Source: DASZQY01 sp048498575
GTDB taxonomy: Bacteria; Pseudomonadota; Alphaproteobacteria; Rhizobiales; Kaistiaceae
Direction: 5' to 3'
DNA: 31,712 nucleotides
NCBI GenBank assembly: GCA_048498575.1
Contig: JBEHXS010000011.1
Coordinates: 1-31,712, forward strand
Shown here: positions 7,738 to 15,585 of the stretch, one piece after another
Position numbering within the stretch: position 1 is the first letter of the stretch
Layout of the letters: the number at the start of each line of letters is the position of its first letter
Notes under the pieces: generated by a model
The model's database searches: none
Told to the model about the DNA's origin: nothing
What the model saw: the letters and a program-made list of their open reading frames with translations, nothing else
Translations under genes and position numbers: made by a program

Positions 7738-8052
7738 GATCGCCGACTTAATCCAGTCGCTGAGGCGGCCCTTCGGCACGGCGCCGACCTGCATGGAAGC
7801 CGGCTCGCCGTTCTTGAACAGGATGAGCGTCGGGATCGAGCGGATGCCGTAGCGCATCATGATGCTCGGGTTCTCGTCGACGTTGAGCTTGGCGATGGTG
7901 ACCTTGCCGGCCATCTCGGTGGCGATCTCTTCCAGCGCCGGCGAGATCATGCGGCAGGGGCCGCACCACTCGGCCCAGAAATCGACCACTACCGGGCCGG
8001 CTGCGCCGAGCACGTCCTTGTCGAAGCTGGCGTCGGTTACCTTGGCGGACAT
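7735..8052 (-). CDS. trxA: Thioredoxin (canonical CGPC)
   Basis: 105 aa, the general cytoplasmic disulfide reductase reduced by thioredoxin reductase. The active site is DFWAEWCGPCRMI with both cysteines and the conserved Trp. SIPTL supplies the cis-proline, and the C-terminal GRLSDWIKSAI is typical. The ATG at 8052 is preceded by AAGAGGG at a usual distance. The addA-trxA-folC neighbourhood is standard in Hyphomicrobiales. It has its own promoter candidate (8100-8127) and a terminator at 7609-7645, so it can be expressed apart from the addBA genes upstream. Confidence 0.96.
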   Translation of the reverse strand: MSAKVTDASFDKDVLGAAGPVVVDFWAEWCGPCRMISPALEEIATEMAGKVTIAKLNVDENPSIMMRYGIRSIPTLILFKNGEPASMQVGAVPKGRLSDWIKSAI

Positions 8053-8080
8053 GGAGCCCTCTTGGTGCAGGAAAACTGTG

Positions 8081-8099
8081 CGGGAAACTCGCTTTCCCG
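8081..8099. repeat. Inverted repeat between addA and trxA
   Basis: CGGGAAA / TTTCCCG arms of 7 bases around a 5-base centre. On the minus strand it is followed by CACAGTTTTCC. It could be a weak terminator for addA, an operator just downstream of the trxA -10 element, or part of the trxA leader. Confidence 0.4.
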
Positions 8100-8127
8100 A
8101 ACGTAGGTGGCGACAGGTTTAAGTCAA
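8100..8127 (-). promoter_or_regulatory. Candidate sigma-70-type promoter for trxA
   Basis: On the minus strand TTGACT (8122-8127, within the alphaproteobacterial-like CTTGAC) is followed by a 16-base spacer and TACGTT (8100-8105). It is about 50 bases before the trxA ATG. The -35 is good and the -10 is mediocre. Confidence 0.5.
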
Positions 8128-8149
8128 GCCAATGCCGCGGAAACGGCGG

Positions 8150-11100
8150 TCAGCCTTGCAGTTCCGGAGGGGCGGCGCGGCCGGCGACGATCGCCGATTC
8201 GGCGAGAATCAGCTCAGCCTCCGGAATCTCCATGAGCGCCGGCACATCGGTCCACAGAAGCGCCGCGGCGACCTGACGGCCGGGGTAGAGGCGGCCGAGA
8301 ACCGCGCGGTAAACGGCAAGCTGGCCGACATAGGCGCGCGGCACCCCGGCGAGCTTCGCCGGCGCCGGGCGATTGGTCTTGTAGTCGACGATGAGCACGC
8401 GCCCACCGGTCACGGCGAGGCGATCGATGCGGCCGGCGACCAGCGCCGCGCCGACGCGCCCGGCGATCTCGACCTCGGCCCGGCTGCCCGGCGCGAAGGC
8501 GGCGGCGAAGGCGGAATCGGCAAGCACCGCCAGAACCTCGGCGGCAAGCGCGGCGCGATCGACCGCGCTCCAATCCGGCGCGGCGGCGGCGAGATAACGC
8601 GCCGCGGCCTCGGTGCGCCGCTCGGGCGGCATGTCGGGCAGCGACTGGAGCAGGCGGTGGACAAGACGGCCGCGCTCGAGCGCGAGGCTCGCCGCGCCAT
8701 CGCGCCGCGGCGGGACGCGGAGCGGCGGCTCATCCGGCAGCGCCGACGAAGGCGCCAGGCGCAGCACCGCCGGCGGCGGAGGCGGCGCATCGCGCTTCGC
8801 CCAGGCGGGGAGCTCCATTTTCTCCGACGCAACCGCGACGGCGGCGGGCGACGGCGGCGGGCCGGCATCGGCGCGCCATTCCAGCTCGACCTCGCCATCG
8901 GGGAGCACGCGCTCGCTGAGCTCGCCCGCAAGGGCGCGCTCGACGATCGGGTGCCAGCGCATGTCGGTCCGGCCCTGCCCCGTCTTCTGCTTCTGGATGC
9001 CGACGACATAGAGGCGGTCACGGGCGCGCGTCATGCCGACGTAAAGCAGGCGGCGGTATTCCTCCTCGTCCAGCCGGCGCTCCTCCTCGATGCGATCGGC
9101 AATGCGCTGAGGCATGGCAGCGACGCCGCGCATCCACACCACCGGGCCGGGCCGATCGGGATCGCGCTCGCCGGAGAGCGGCAGGACGCGATCGACGTAG
9201 CTCGCGATGTTGGCGGGCGTGCCGTTATCGACGAGGAAGACGACATCGGCCTCCAGCCCCTTGGCGCCGTGGACAGTCATCACACGCACCTCGGGACGAC
9301 CGGCATCGGGATCGCGACGGACCTCGACCTCGGCCTCCTCCAGCCAGGCGAGGAAGCCCTGGAGCGAAGGCACATTGGCCTGCTGGTAGGCGAGCGCCTC
9401 GGCGAGGAACTCGTCGAGCACATCCTCGGCTTCCGCGCCAAGCCGCGCGAGGATGGCATGGCGGCCCCGGTCCGGGCCGAGCACGCCGGCGAAGAAGGCG
9501 TGCGGATCGACCTGATCGGCGCGGGCGCGCCAGCGCTCGAGCTTCGCCTTCGCCGCAACGACGACGGGATCGCTCGCGGCTTCCAGCGCATGCCAGAGCG
9601 AGCCGACGCGGCCGAAGGCCAGCGCATAAAGCTGATCCTCGTCGAGGCCGACGAGCGGCGACTTGAGCAGCGCCGCCAGCGACAGGTCGTCCTCGGGCAA
9701 CAGCACGGCGCGGGCGAGCGCCATCAGGTCCATGACGGCGATGTGCTCGCCGAGCGTGATGCGATCGGCGCCGGCGATGGGCACGCCGGCCGACTTCAGC
9801 TCGCGGTTGATGGCATCGGTGAGCGCGCCGCGCGAGCGGGTGAGGATGAGGATGCCGCCCGGCGTGACCGGGCGCGGCCGGCCCTTGTCGTCGGGCGCGT
9901 CGAGCACGTCGCGGCGGTCGATCCAGGTCTTGACGGTGGCAGCGATGCGGCGGGCCAGGCGGACCTCGGGGCTGCCGGCGCCAAGATGATCGAGCGGCTT
10001 CACCCAATCATCGGCCTCGGGCTTCGGCGGCTGCTCGTAGCGCGGCCACAGCACGACGCGGCCGGGCGCACCCTTGCGGCGGGCCGAATGGGTCGTCGGC
10101 CCCGGAACGGTGGCGAGGCCGCGGTTGACCTCGGCGGAGGCGAACACCGCATCCACCGCCGCCAGAATCTTCGGCACCGAGCGGAAGGAAAGATGGAGCT
10201 CGAAGCCGGCGAAATCGAGCAGCGCGCCCTTGGCGCGCGCGGCGAACAGCTCGCGCATGACGGCGAAGTGCGCCGGCACCGCGCCCTGGAAGGAATAGAT
10301 GGACTGCTTTTCATCGCCGACGGCGAAGAGGGTGCGGAGCGTCTCCGAGGCGCCCTCGCCGGCGAAGAAATCCTCGACCAGGCGCTGGATCACCTGCCAC
10401 TGGCGCGGGCTGGTGTCCTGCGCCTCGTCGACCAGCACATGCTCGATGCCGCGATCGAGCTTGTACTGGACCCAGCGCGCCGCATCGGAACGGGCGAGCA
10501 GCATGGCGGTGCGGACGATCAGGTCCTCGAAATCGAGGACGCCGCGGCGGCGCTTCTCGGCCTCATATTCGCCGATCGCGCCATCTGCGAGGCGGAGCAT
10601 CGCGGCGGAAGTCTCGGCGAGTTCGGCGGTGGCGATGCGATCGACCAGCGCGGCGAGGCGGGCGGCCTCGCGATCGAGGAGATCGGCGAGGCCGGGGTTG
10701 GCGGAAAGCGCACCCTTGGTGACGAACGATTTCCGCAGCTCGCGGCCGGTGAAGAAAAGATCGACCAGCGCGTCGTAGCGCGCGTCGCGATCGGCGTCCG
10801 TTGCGATGACGGCGAGTTTCGCCGACGCGCCCTTGTCCAGCGCGCCGCCGCCGGCGAGCGCCGCGGCGAAGCGGGCGGCCGTCTTGCGGTCGAGGGGGCT
10901 GCGCTCCACGGCCTCGTTGCGAAGGGCGTCGGAGGTTTCGCCCTTGCGGAGGCCGAGCGCCCGGCGGAGGTCGGCGATGGCGCCCTCGACATCGTCGCAG
11001 CGCTGGATCCAGGCGCGGACGGCGTCGCGCTTCTCGATGAATTCGTCGAGGGTGGTCTCGTGGGTGTAGTCGCTGACGCGGGCGAGCACGGCATCGAGGG

Positions 11101-11644
11101 CGACGCCGAGCGGGCCGGCCGGATCGGCGGCGGCGCGGGTGAGCAGCGCGCGGCGCGCCTCGTCCTTCAGGGTGGCGGCGTTGCGCTCATCCAGCACCTC
11201 GAAATGGCCGGCGACGTTGGCCTCGAACGGGAACTGGTGGAGCAGGCGCTCGCAAAAGGCGTGGATGGTCTGGATCTTGAGGCCGCCCGGGGTATCCAGC
11301 GCCTCGGCAAACAGGCGGCGGGCGCGGGCGAGCTGCTTCACGGTCGGCGGGCGGCCTTCGAGCAGCGCGATCTCTGCGGCAAGCTCGGCATCGCCGAGGC
11401 GCGTCCAGCGGCCGAGCTCGTCGAAGACGCGCTTCGCCATCTCGGCGGCGGCGGCCTTGGTGAAGGTGAGGCAGAGAATCTTCGACGGCGCGGTGTCGGC
11501 GAGGAGCAGGCGGATGACGCGGCGGGAGAGGACGAAGGTCTTGCCGGAGCCGGCGTTGGCCGACACCCAGGCCGAGCGCCGCGGATCGGTGGCGCGCGAC
11601 TGCGCCAGGCGCGTGTTGGCGTCGATATCGTCGATCGCGCTCAT
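8150..11644 (-). CDS. addA: Double-strand break repair helicase AddA
   Basis: 1164 aa, the UvrD-like 3'-5' helicase and nuclease subunit of AddAB, which resects double-strand ends and loads RecA. Walker A is VSANAGSGKT (residues 27-36). The DEAQD box (VDEAQDTSPRQW) is near 400 and GDEKQSIYSFQGA near 445. A later helicase motif reads VMTVHGAKGLEAD. The C-terminal RecB-type nuclease has VDYKTNRPAP with Asp1087 and Lys1089, followed by GQLAVYR. The ATG at 11644 is chosen because it overlaps the addB stop (ATGA) and yields MSAIDDIDANT. An upstream in-frame codon at 11707 would lie inside addB. A 1,198-codon open frame on the other strand is a shadow of this gene. Confidence 0.96.
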   Translation of the reverse strand: MSAIDDIDANTRLAQSRATDPRRSAWVSANAGSGKTFVLSRRVIRLLLADTAPSKILCLTFTKAAAAEMAKRVFDELGRWTRLGDAELAAEIALLEGRPPTVKQLARARRLFAEALDTPGGLKIQTIHAFCERLLHQFPFEANVAGHFEVLDERNAATLKDEARRALLTRAAADPAGPLGVALDAVLARVSDYTHETTLDEFIEKRDAVRAWIQRCDDVEGAIADLRRALGLRKGETSDALRNEAVERSPLDRKTAARFAAALAGGGALDKGASAKLAVIATDADRDARYDALVDLFFTGRELRKSFVTKGALSANPGLADLLDREAARLAALVDRIATAELAETSAAMLRLADGAIGEYEAEKRRRGVLDFEDLIVRTAMLLARSDAARWVQYKLDRGIEHVLVDEAQDTSPRQWQVIQRLVEDFFAGEGASETLRTLFAVGDEKQSIYSFQGAVPAHFAVMRELFAARAKGALLDFAGFELHLSFRSVPKILAAVDAVFASAEVNRGLATVPGPTTHSARRKGAPGRVVLWPRYEQPPKPEADDWVKPLDHLGAGSPEVRLARRIAATVKTWIDRRDVLDAPDDKGRPRPVTPGGILILTRSRGALTDAINRELKSAGVPIAGADRITLGEHIAVMDLMALARAVLLPEDDLSLAALLKSPLVGLDEDQLYALAFGRVGSLWHALEAASDPVVVAAKAKLERWRARADQVDPHAFFAGVLGPDRGRHAILARLGAEAEDVLDEFLAEALAYQQANVPSLQGFLAWLEEAEVEVRRDPDAGRPEVRVMTVHGAKGLEADVVFLVDNGTPANIASYVDRVLPLSGERDPDRPGPVVWMRGVAAMPQRIADRIEEERRLDEEEYRRLLYVGMTRARDRLYVVGIQKQKTGQGRTDMRWHPIVERALAGELSERVLPDGEVELEWRADAGPPPSPAAVAVASEKMELPAWAKRDAPPPPPAVLRLAPSSALPDEPPLRVPPRRDGAASLALERGRLVHRLLQSLPDMPPERRTEAAARYLAAAAPDWSAVDRAALAAEVLAVLADSAFAAAFAPGSRAEVEIAGRVGAALVAGRIDRLAVTGGRVLIVDYKTNRPAPAKLAGVPRAYVGQLAVYRAVLGRLYPGRQVAAALLWTDVPALMEIPEAELILAESAIVAGRAAPPELQG

Positions 11645-14600
11645 GGCGTGCCGCCGCCGCTGCCGCCAAGGAAGGCGATGTCCTCGCGGCTTTCCATCAG
11701 CGCCCATTCGCGCACGCGCGCAAGATGATCGTAGTCGCCGATGTAGCGGGCGCGCTCCATCAGCGGGCGAGTGCGCGAGGTATAAGCATGATCGGCGTCG
11801 GCGAAGGCCGCCGCCAGCGCCGCCAGCATGGCGCGGGCGCGGTCGGCGAGTTCGTCGTTGGTGTGCTTGCCCTGCTTGCCGGCGACGGGAATCTCGACCT
11901 CATCGCGGCCGATCTTGCCGACGGCAAGCCACGACAGGGCGCTGACGCTGCGGCCGCCCGGAATGTCCTTGAAGGCGCCGGCGCGGGCCATCGCCGCCTC
12001 CAGCGTCATCTGCGGCGTCAGACCGGCGAAGACGGACTTCTCGCTCTGCGGCGTGCCAGTCTTGAAGTCGTAGATGGCGAGCGAGCCGTCGCGCATCTCA
12101 TCGATGCGATCGGCGCGGCCAGTGAGCGTGAAGGCGTCGGGAATGACGACCAGCGATCCATCCACCTCGGCGTGGCGGGCGGCGACCGCGGCATCGCGCG
12201 CCGCCTCGAAATCGATGAGCCAGCGGCCGATATTCTTCAGGCGGAGCGACCAGACGGCAAGCACGTCCGGGAAGGCCTCGATCTCGGCGAGGGCGGCGGC
12301 GGAGAGCGCGGCGAGCCGCGCCTCCGCGGCGGCGTCGAACGGCCCCTGCCACCCGGCGATGAACTTGCCGAGGGCGTCGTGCATGAGCGTGCCGCGGAGC
12401 GCGGCGTCGGGCGCGCGGCCGAGCGGATCGAGCGGGCGCAGGCGGAGCACATGCTTGGCGTAGACGGCGTAGGGATCGCGGATCAGCGTCTCGATCTCGG
12501 TGACGGAGAGGCTCTTCGGCCGGGCGGCGAGCGGCGGCTTTGGCGCCGGGCGCCTGGTGCCGATGGGGTCGCCCGGCGACGCATCGAGGGCGCGCGCCAT
12601 GGCGACGTAGTGTGCGCCAGCGGCTGCCAGAGCCTTCGCCGCGTCGGGGCCGATGAGGGCGCGCAGGCGCTGGAGCCAGCGCGACTCGACCGTGGGCGCG
12701 CCGCCGCGCTTCTCGGCGCGGGTGACGAAGACGCGCTCCGCCGCCATGCCCGAGACGAAATCGTGCGCCGACCGGCCGGTGCGGACTTCCGGCGGCGGCA
12801 GGCCGAGAGCGGCGCGCATGGCGCGCGACAGCCACGGATCGGTGCGCGTCTCAGCCGGCCAGACCCCCGCGTCCAGCCCGCCGAGGATGAGGACATCGAC
12901 GGACTGAAGGCGGGCTTCGAGCGCGCCCCAGATGTGGAGGCGCGGATCGGCGCCGGGGCGGCGGTTGACCGGGACATCGGCGAACAGCGCGCGGAGGAAG
13001 AACGGCAGGTCGGACGGCGCGACGGCGAGGTCCGCGGCGGAAGGATCGGCGGCGAGTTCCTCCAGCAGCGAGGCCAGCGCCGCGCCGCCCTGCCCTTCCC
13101 ACACGGCGTTGCCATCATCGCCGGCGTGCTCGGCGGCGGCGGCTTCCAGTGCCGACACCAGCAGGCCGACGGCTGCGGCGACGGAGATGCGCGGGCCCTT
13201 CGCCACCTCGGCCAGCGGCCCGAGCACGGCGCCCAAGGCTGCGACCAGGCGATCGGCCCCGGAGCCGGCTGCCAGCCGCGGACGGTGGCGACGACGCTCG
13301 CCCTCAGCCGGCGGCGCGCGCAGGCGCTCGATCTCGGCGGCAAGGCCAGCGAGACCGCCGCTGACGCGGCGGCCGCGGAACACGGCAATTTCCAGCGCGC
13401 GGGCGGCGCGCCGGCAATCGGCGTGGCGCATGCCGAAGGCGGCGAGCGGATGCTTGGCAAGCGCGAGCAGCTTCACCGGGTCGGCATCGGAGACCGCAGC
13501 CTCGGCGAGCAGCAGGGCGAAGACGCCGTGCGGATCGTCCGTCAGGCGGAGCGGCGCCGAATCGTCCACCGCAAGGCCCCACCGGCCGAGCTCGGCCGCG
13601 ACACGGCGCGCCAGCGTGCGGTCCGGCGTGACCAGCGCGGCGGTGGCACCTTCCTTCTCCAGCGTCTCGCGCATGGCGAGCGCGATCGCGGTGGCCTCGT
13701 CCTGCTCGTTCCGCGCCACGATAAGGCCGACGCCGGCGAGCGCCGCGGGCTCGACCTTCGCGGCGGCCCAATCGAGGACGCCGGCCGGACGCATGGCATT
13801 GGCGAGCAGCGCGGTCCGCGCCTTGGTCGCTTCCGGTCGGGAGACGAGATCAGGCACCTCGTCGCGCGCGATGCCGATGGTGGCGATGAGGCGCTGCAGC
13901 GAATACTGCGGATGGGCGCAGGCCGCTGTCGGATTTTCGGGATCGCCTTCGGCGATGGCGCGCCACGCCGCCTCGTCGAGGTCGTCGCGGTCGAGGCCGG
14001 GCAGGATGACCGCGCCGTTGGGCAGCGACGCGATCGCCTTCAGCAGCGTCGCGGTCGCGGGAATAGAACCGGTGGAGCCCGCGGCGATGATCGGGCCGGG
14101 AGAGCCGTTCTTCGCCAGCCGCGCGGCAGCTTCGACGATGAGCGCATTGCGACGCGCCATCGGATCGGCGCGGCCGTTATCGGCAAGGTACTGCGGCCAC
14201 GACTGCGAAACGATCTCGAGGAACTGGAGCGTCAGCCGGTAATATTCGGCGTGATCGTCGGGGACGAGCGCGGCGAGCCGATCCCAGCCGACGCCGGCGG
14301 TTTCCATGTCGTCCATCAGGCGGGCGAGATCGCCGGCAAGGCGCACCGCATCCGCCGCCGAGGCCGGGATGAGCAGCGGCTCGTCCCGGCGAAGCTCCAG
14401 CGGATGGCGGCGCACCTGTTCCGCCCATTTCATGGTGAGGCGGGCGAGCGCGAGGCGCCGGGCGAGCGACGAGATCGCGGGCGGCAGCGCTAGCGCGCCG
14501 TCATCGGCGGCAGCCAGCGGATCGAAGATCAGCTCGTCCTCGTCGATATCGCCGATCGGGCGCAGCGCTGGCAGGATCGCGGCCTCGCCGCCGCCGATGC

Positions 14601-14793
14601 GCGCGGCGAGGACGTCGGCGAAGGCGCGCGTGGCGCGGCGGTTGGGGAGAAGCACGGTGACGCCGGCGAGCGCCAGCGGATCGCCATCGGGAAGCGGGCC
14701 GAGACGCCCGGCGAGCAGGGCATCGGCGAGCGCCGGCAGGAAACGGACGCCGGCGGGTATCGACCAGACGCGCGGAGCGGGGCGCGCTGCCAT
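11641..14793 (-). CDS. addB: Double-strand break repair protein AddB (alphaproteobacterial type)
   Basis: 1050 aa, the second subunit of AddAB. The N-terminus (VTVLLPNRRATRAF, about 45-58) resembles the UvrD fold but has no GxGKS/T Walker A motif, so this subunit is not expected to hydrolyse ATP. The C-terminal nuclease domain carries IYDFKTGTP (Asp909, Lys911) and PQMTLEA. The Fe-S cysteines that staple this domain in Bacillus AddB are missing: the protein has only two cysteines, both in the N-terminal half, and the usual Cys position reads RDPYAVYAK. Both absences fit the alphaproteobacterial AddB family. It is coupled to addA by a 4-base overlap and starts 4 bases after murU ends. Confidence 0.94.
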   Translation of the reverse strand: MAARPAPRVWSIPAGVRFLPALADALLAGRLGPLPDGDPLALAGVTVLLPNRRATRAFADVLAARIGGGEAAILPALRPIGDIDEDELIFDPLAAADDGALALPPAISSLARRLALARLTMKWAEQVRRHPLELRRDEPLLIPASAADAVRLAGDLARLMDDMETAGVGWDRLAALVPDDHAEYYRLTLQFLEIVSQSWPQYLADNGRADPMARRNALIVEAAARLAKNGSPGPIIAAGSTGSIPATATLLKAIASLPNGAVILPGLDRDDLDEAAWRAIAEGDPENPTAACAHPQYSLQRLIATIGIARDEVPDLVSRPEATKARTALLANAMRPAGVLDWAAAKVEPAALAGVGLIVARNEQDEATAIALAMRETLEKEGATAALVTPDRTLARRVAAELGRWGLAVDDSAPLRLTDDPHGVFALLLAEAAVSDADPVKLLALAKHPLAAFGMRHADCRRAARALEIAVFRGRRVSGGLAGLAAEIERLRAPPAEGERRRHRPRLAAGSGADRLVAALGAVLGPLAEVAKGPRISVAAAVGLLVSALEAAAAEHAGDDGNAVWEGQGGAALASLLEELAADPSAADLAVAPSDLPFFLRALFADVPVNRRPGADPRLHIWGALEARLQSVDVLILGGLDAGVWPAETRTDPWLSRAMRAALGLPPPEVRTGRSAHDFVSGMAAERVFVTRAEKRGGAPTVESRWLQRLRALIGPDAAKALAAAGAHYVAMARALDASPGDPIGTRRPAPKPPLAARPKSLSVTEIETLIRDPYAVYAKHVLRLRPLDPLGRAPDAALRGTLMHDALGKFIAGWQGPFDAAAEARLAALSAAALAEIEAFPDVLAVWSLRLKNIGRWLIDFEAARDAAVAARHAEVDGSLVVIPDAFTLTGRADRIDEMRDGSLAIYDFKTGTPQSEKSVFAGLTPQMTLEAAMARAGAFKDIPGGRSVSALSWLAVGKIGRDEVEIPVAGKQGKHTNDELADRARAMLAALAAAFADADHAYTSRTRPLMERARYIGDYDHLARVREWALMESREDIAFLGGSGGGTP

Positions 14794-14797
14794 GGTT

Positions 14798-15565
14798 TCA
14801 GGCGGCGCTGTCGGCGATGGTCATCTCCGCCTCGCCGATCGCCTCAGGCGTGCCGATGTGAAGCCAGAGGCCGTCGAGACGGACGCCGAACAGGCGGCCG
14901 GATTCCATCGCGCGCTTGAACAGCAGGTTGAGCGAGAAGGCGCCCTCGGGGGAATCGTCGAACAGGCGGGGATGGAGGATGGCGGCGCCGGCATAGACAA
15001 AGGGCGCCACCTCGCGCTCGGCGCGGCGGATGAGGCGGCCGGCCGGATCCATGCGGAAATCGCCGCGATCGGCGTAGCCGATGGCCCGCACGGTCGGCGC
15101 GACCAGGAGCAGCGCATCCATCGCATCGTCGCGCCAGCCGCGCGCCAGCCAATCAAGATTGGGTCGCGCGCCTTCGATCCAGAAGGAATCCGAATTGAGC
15201 ACGTAGAACGGGTCCCGTCCGAGACTGGGCAAAGCGCGGGCGATGCCGCCGCCGGTATCGAGCAGCGCCGCGCGCTCGTCGGAGACGACGATGCGCGGCT
15301 GGCGGCGGCGGCCGACATGGGTGGCGACGAGATCGGGGAGGTAGTGGACGTTGACCACGACTTCCTCGACGCCGGCGCGTTCAAGCGCGTCGAGACCGTA
15401 GTCGATGAGGGCGCGGCCGTTGACCTCGATCAGCGGCTTTGGCGTCGTGACGGAGAGAGGACGCATGCGTTTGCCGAGACCGGCGGCGAGTACCATCGCG
15501 CGCTTGGGCCGCGCGGCAACGGCGGAGCGCCGCGACAGCGGCTCGGGAAACGTATCTGCGGTCAT
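14798..15565 (-). CDS. murU: N-acetylmuramate alpha-1-phosphate uridylyltransferase-like nucleotidyltransferase
   Basis: 255 aa. The nucleotidyltransferase signature VLAAGLGKRMRPLS (about 25-38) is followed by TPKPLIEVNGR. The metal-binding NSDSF lies at 124-128 (Asp126). The family joins sugar-1-phosphates to NTPs. MurU makes UDP-MurNAc from MurNAc-1-phosphate in the cell-wall recycling route that bypasses de novo UDP-MurNAc synthesis. That specificity is inferred mainly from the neighbour: the gene just upstream encodes an AmgK-like kinase that would supply MurNAc-1-phosphate. Other sugar nucleotidyltransferases look similar. No clear ribosome site precedes the ATG at 15565, so a later start is possible, but only before residue 24. 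Confidence 0.85.
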   Translation of the reverse strand: MTADTFPEPLSRRSAVAARPKRAMVLAAGLGKRMRPLSVTTPKPLIEVNGRALIDYGLDALERAGVEEVVVNVHYLPDLVATHVGRRRQPRIVVSDERAALLDTGGGIARALPSLGRDPFYVLNSDSFWIEGARPNLDWLARGWRDDAMDALLLVAPTVRAIGYADRGDFRMDPAGRLIRRAEREVAPFVYAGAAILHPRLFDDSPEGAFSLNLLFKRAMESGRLFGVRLDGLWLHIGTPEAIGEAEMTIADSAA

Positions 15566-15585
15566 TGGCTGAGCGGCCCGGTTTT

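Noticed and set aside
8132..11728. A 1,198-codon open frame on the plus strand opposite addA
   Set aside because: Its translation is Arg/Gly/Ala-rich low-complexity sequence with no family match. It is the expected antisense shadow of a high-GC gene with strong third-position bias. addA motifs are all on the minus strand.
11725..14493. A 922-codon plus-strand open frame opposite addB
   Set aside because: Same reason: compositional shadow, while addB has recognisable nuclease motifs.
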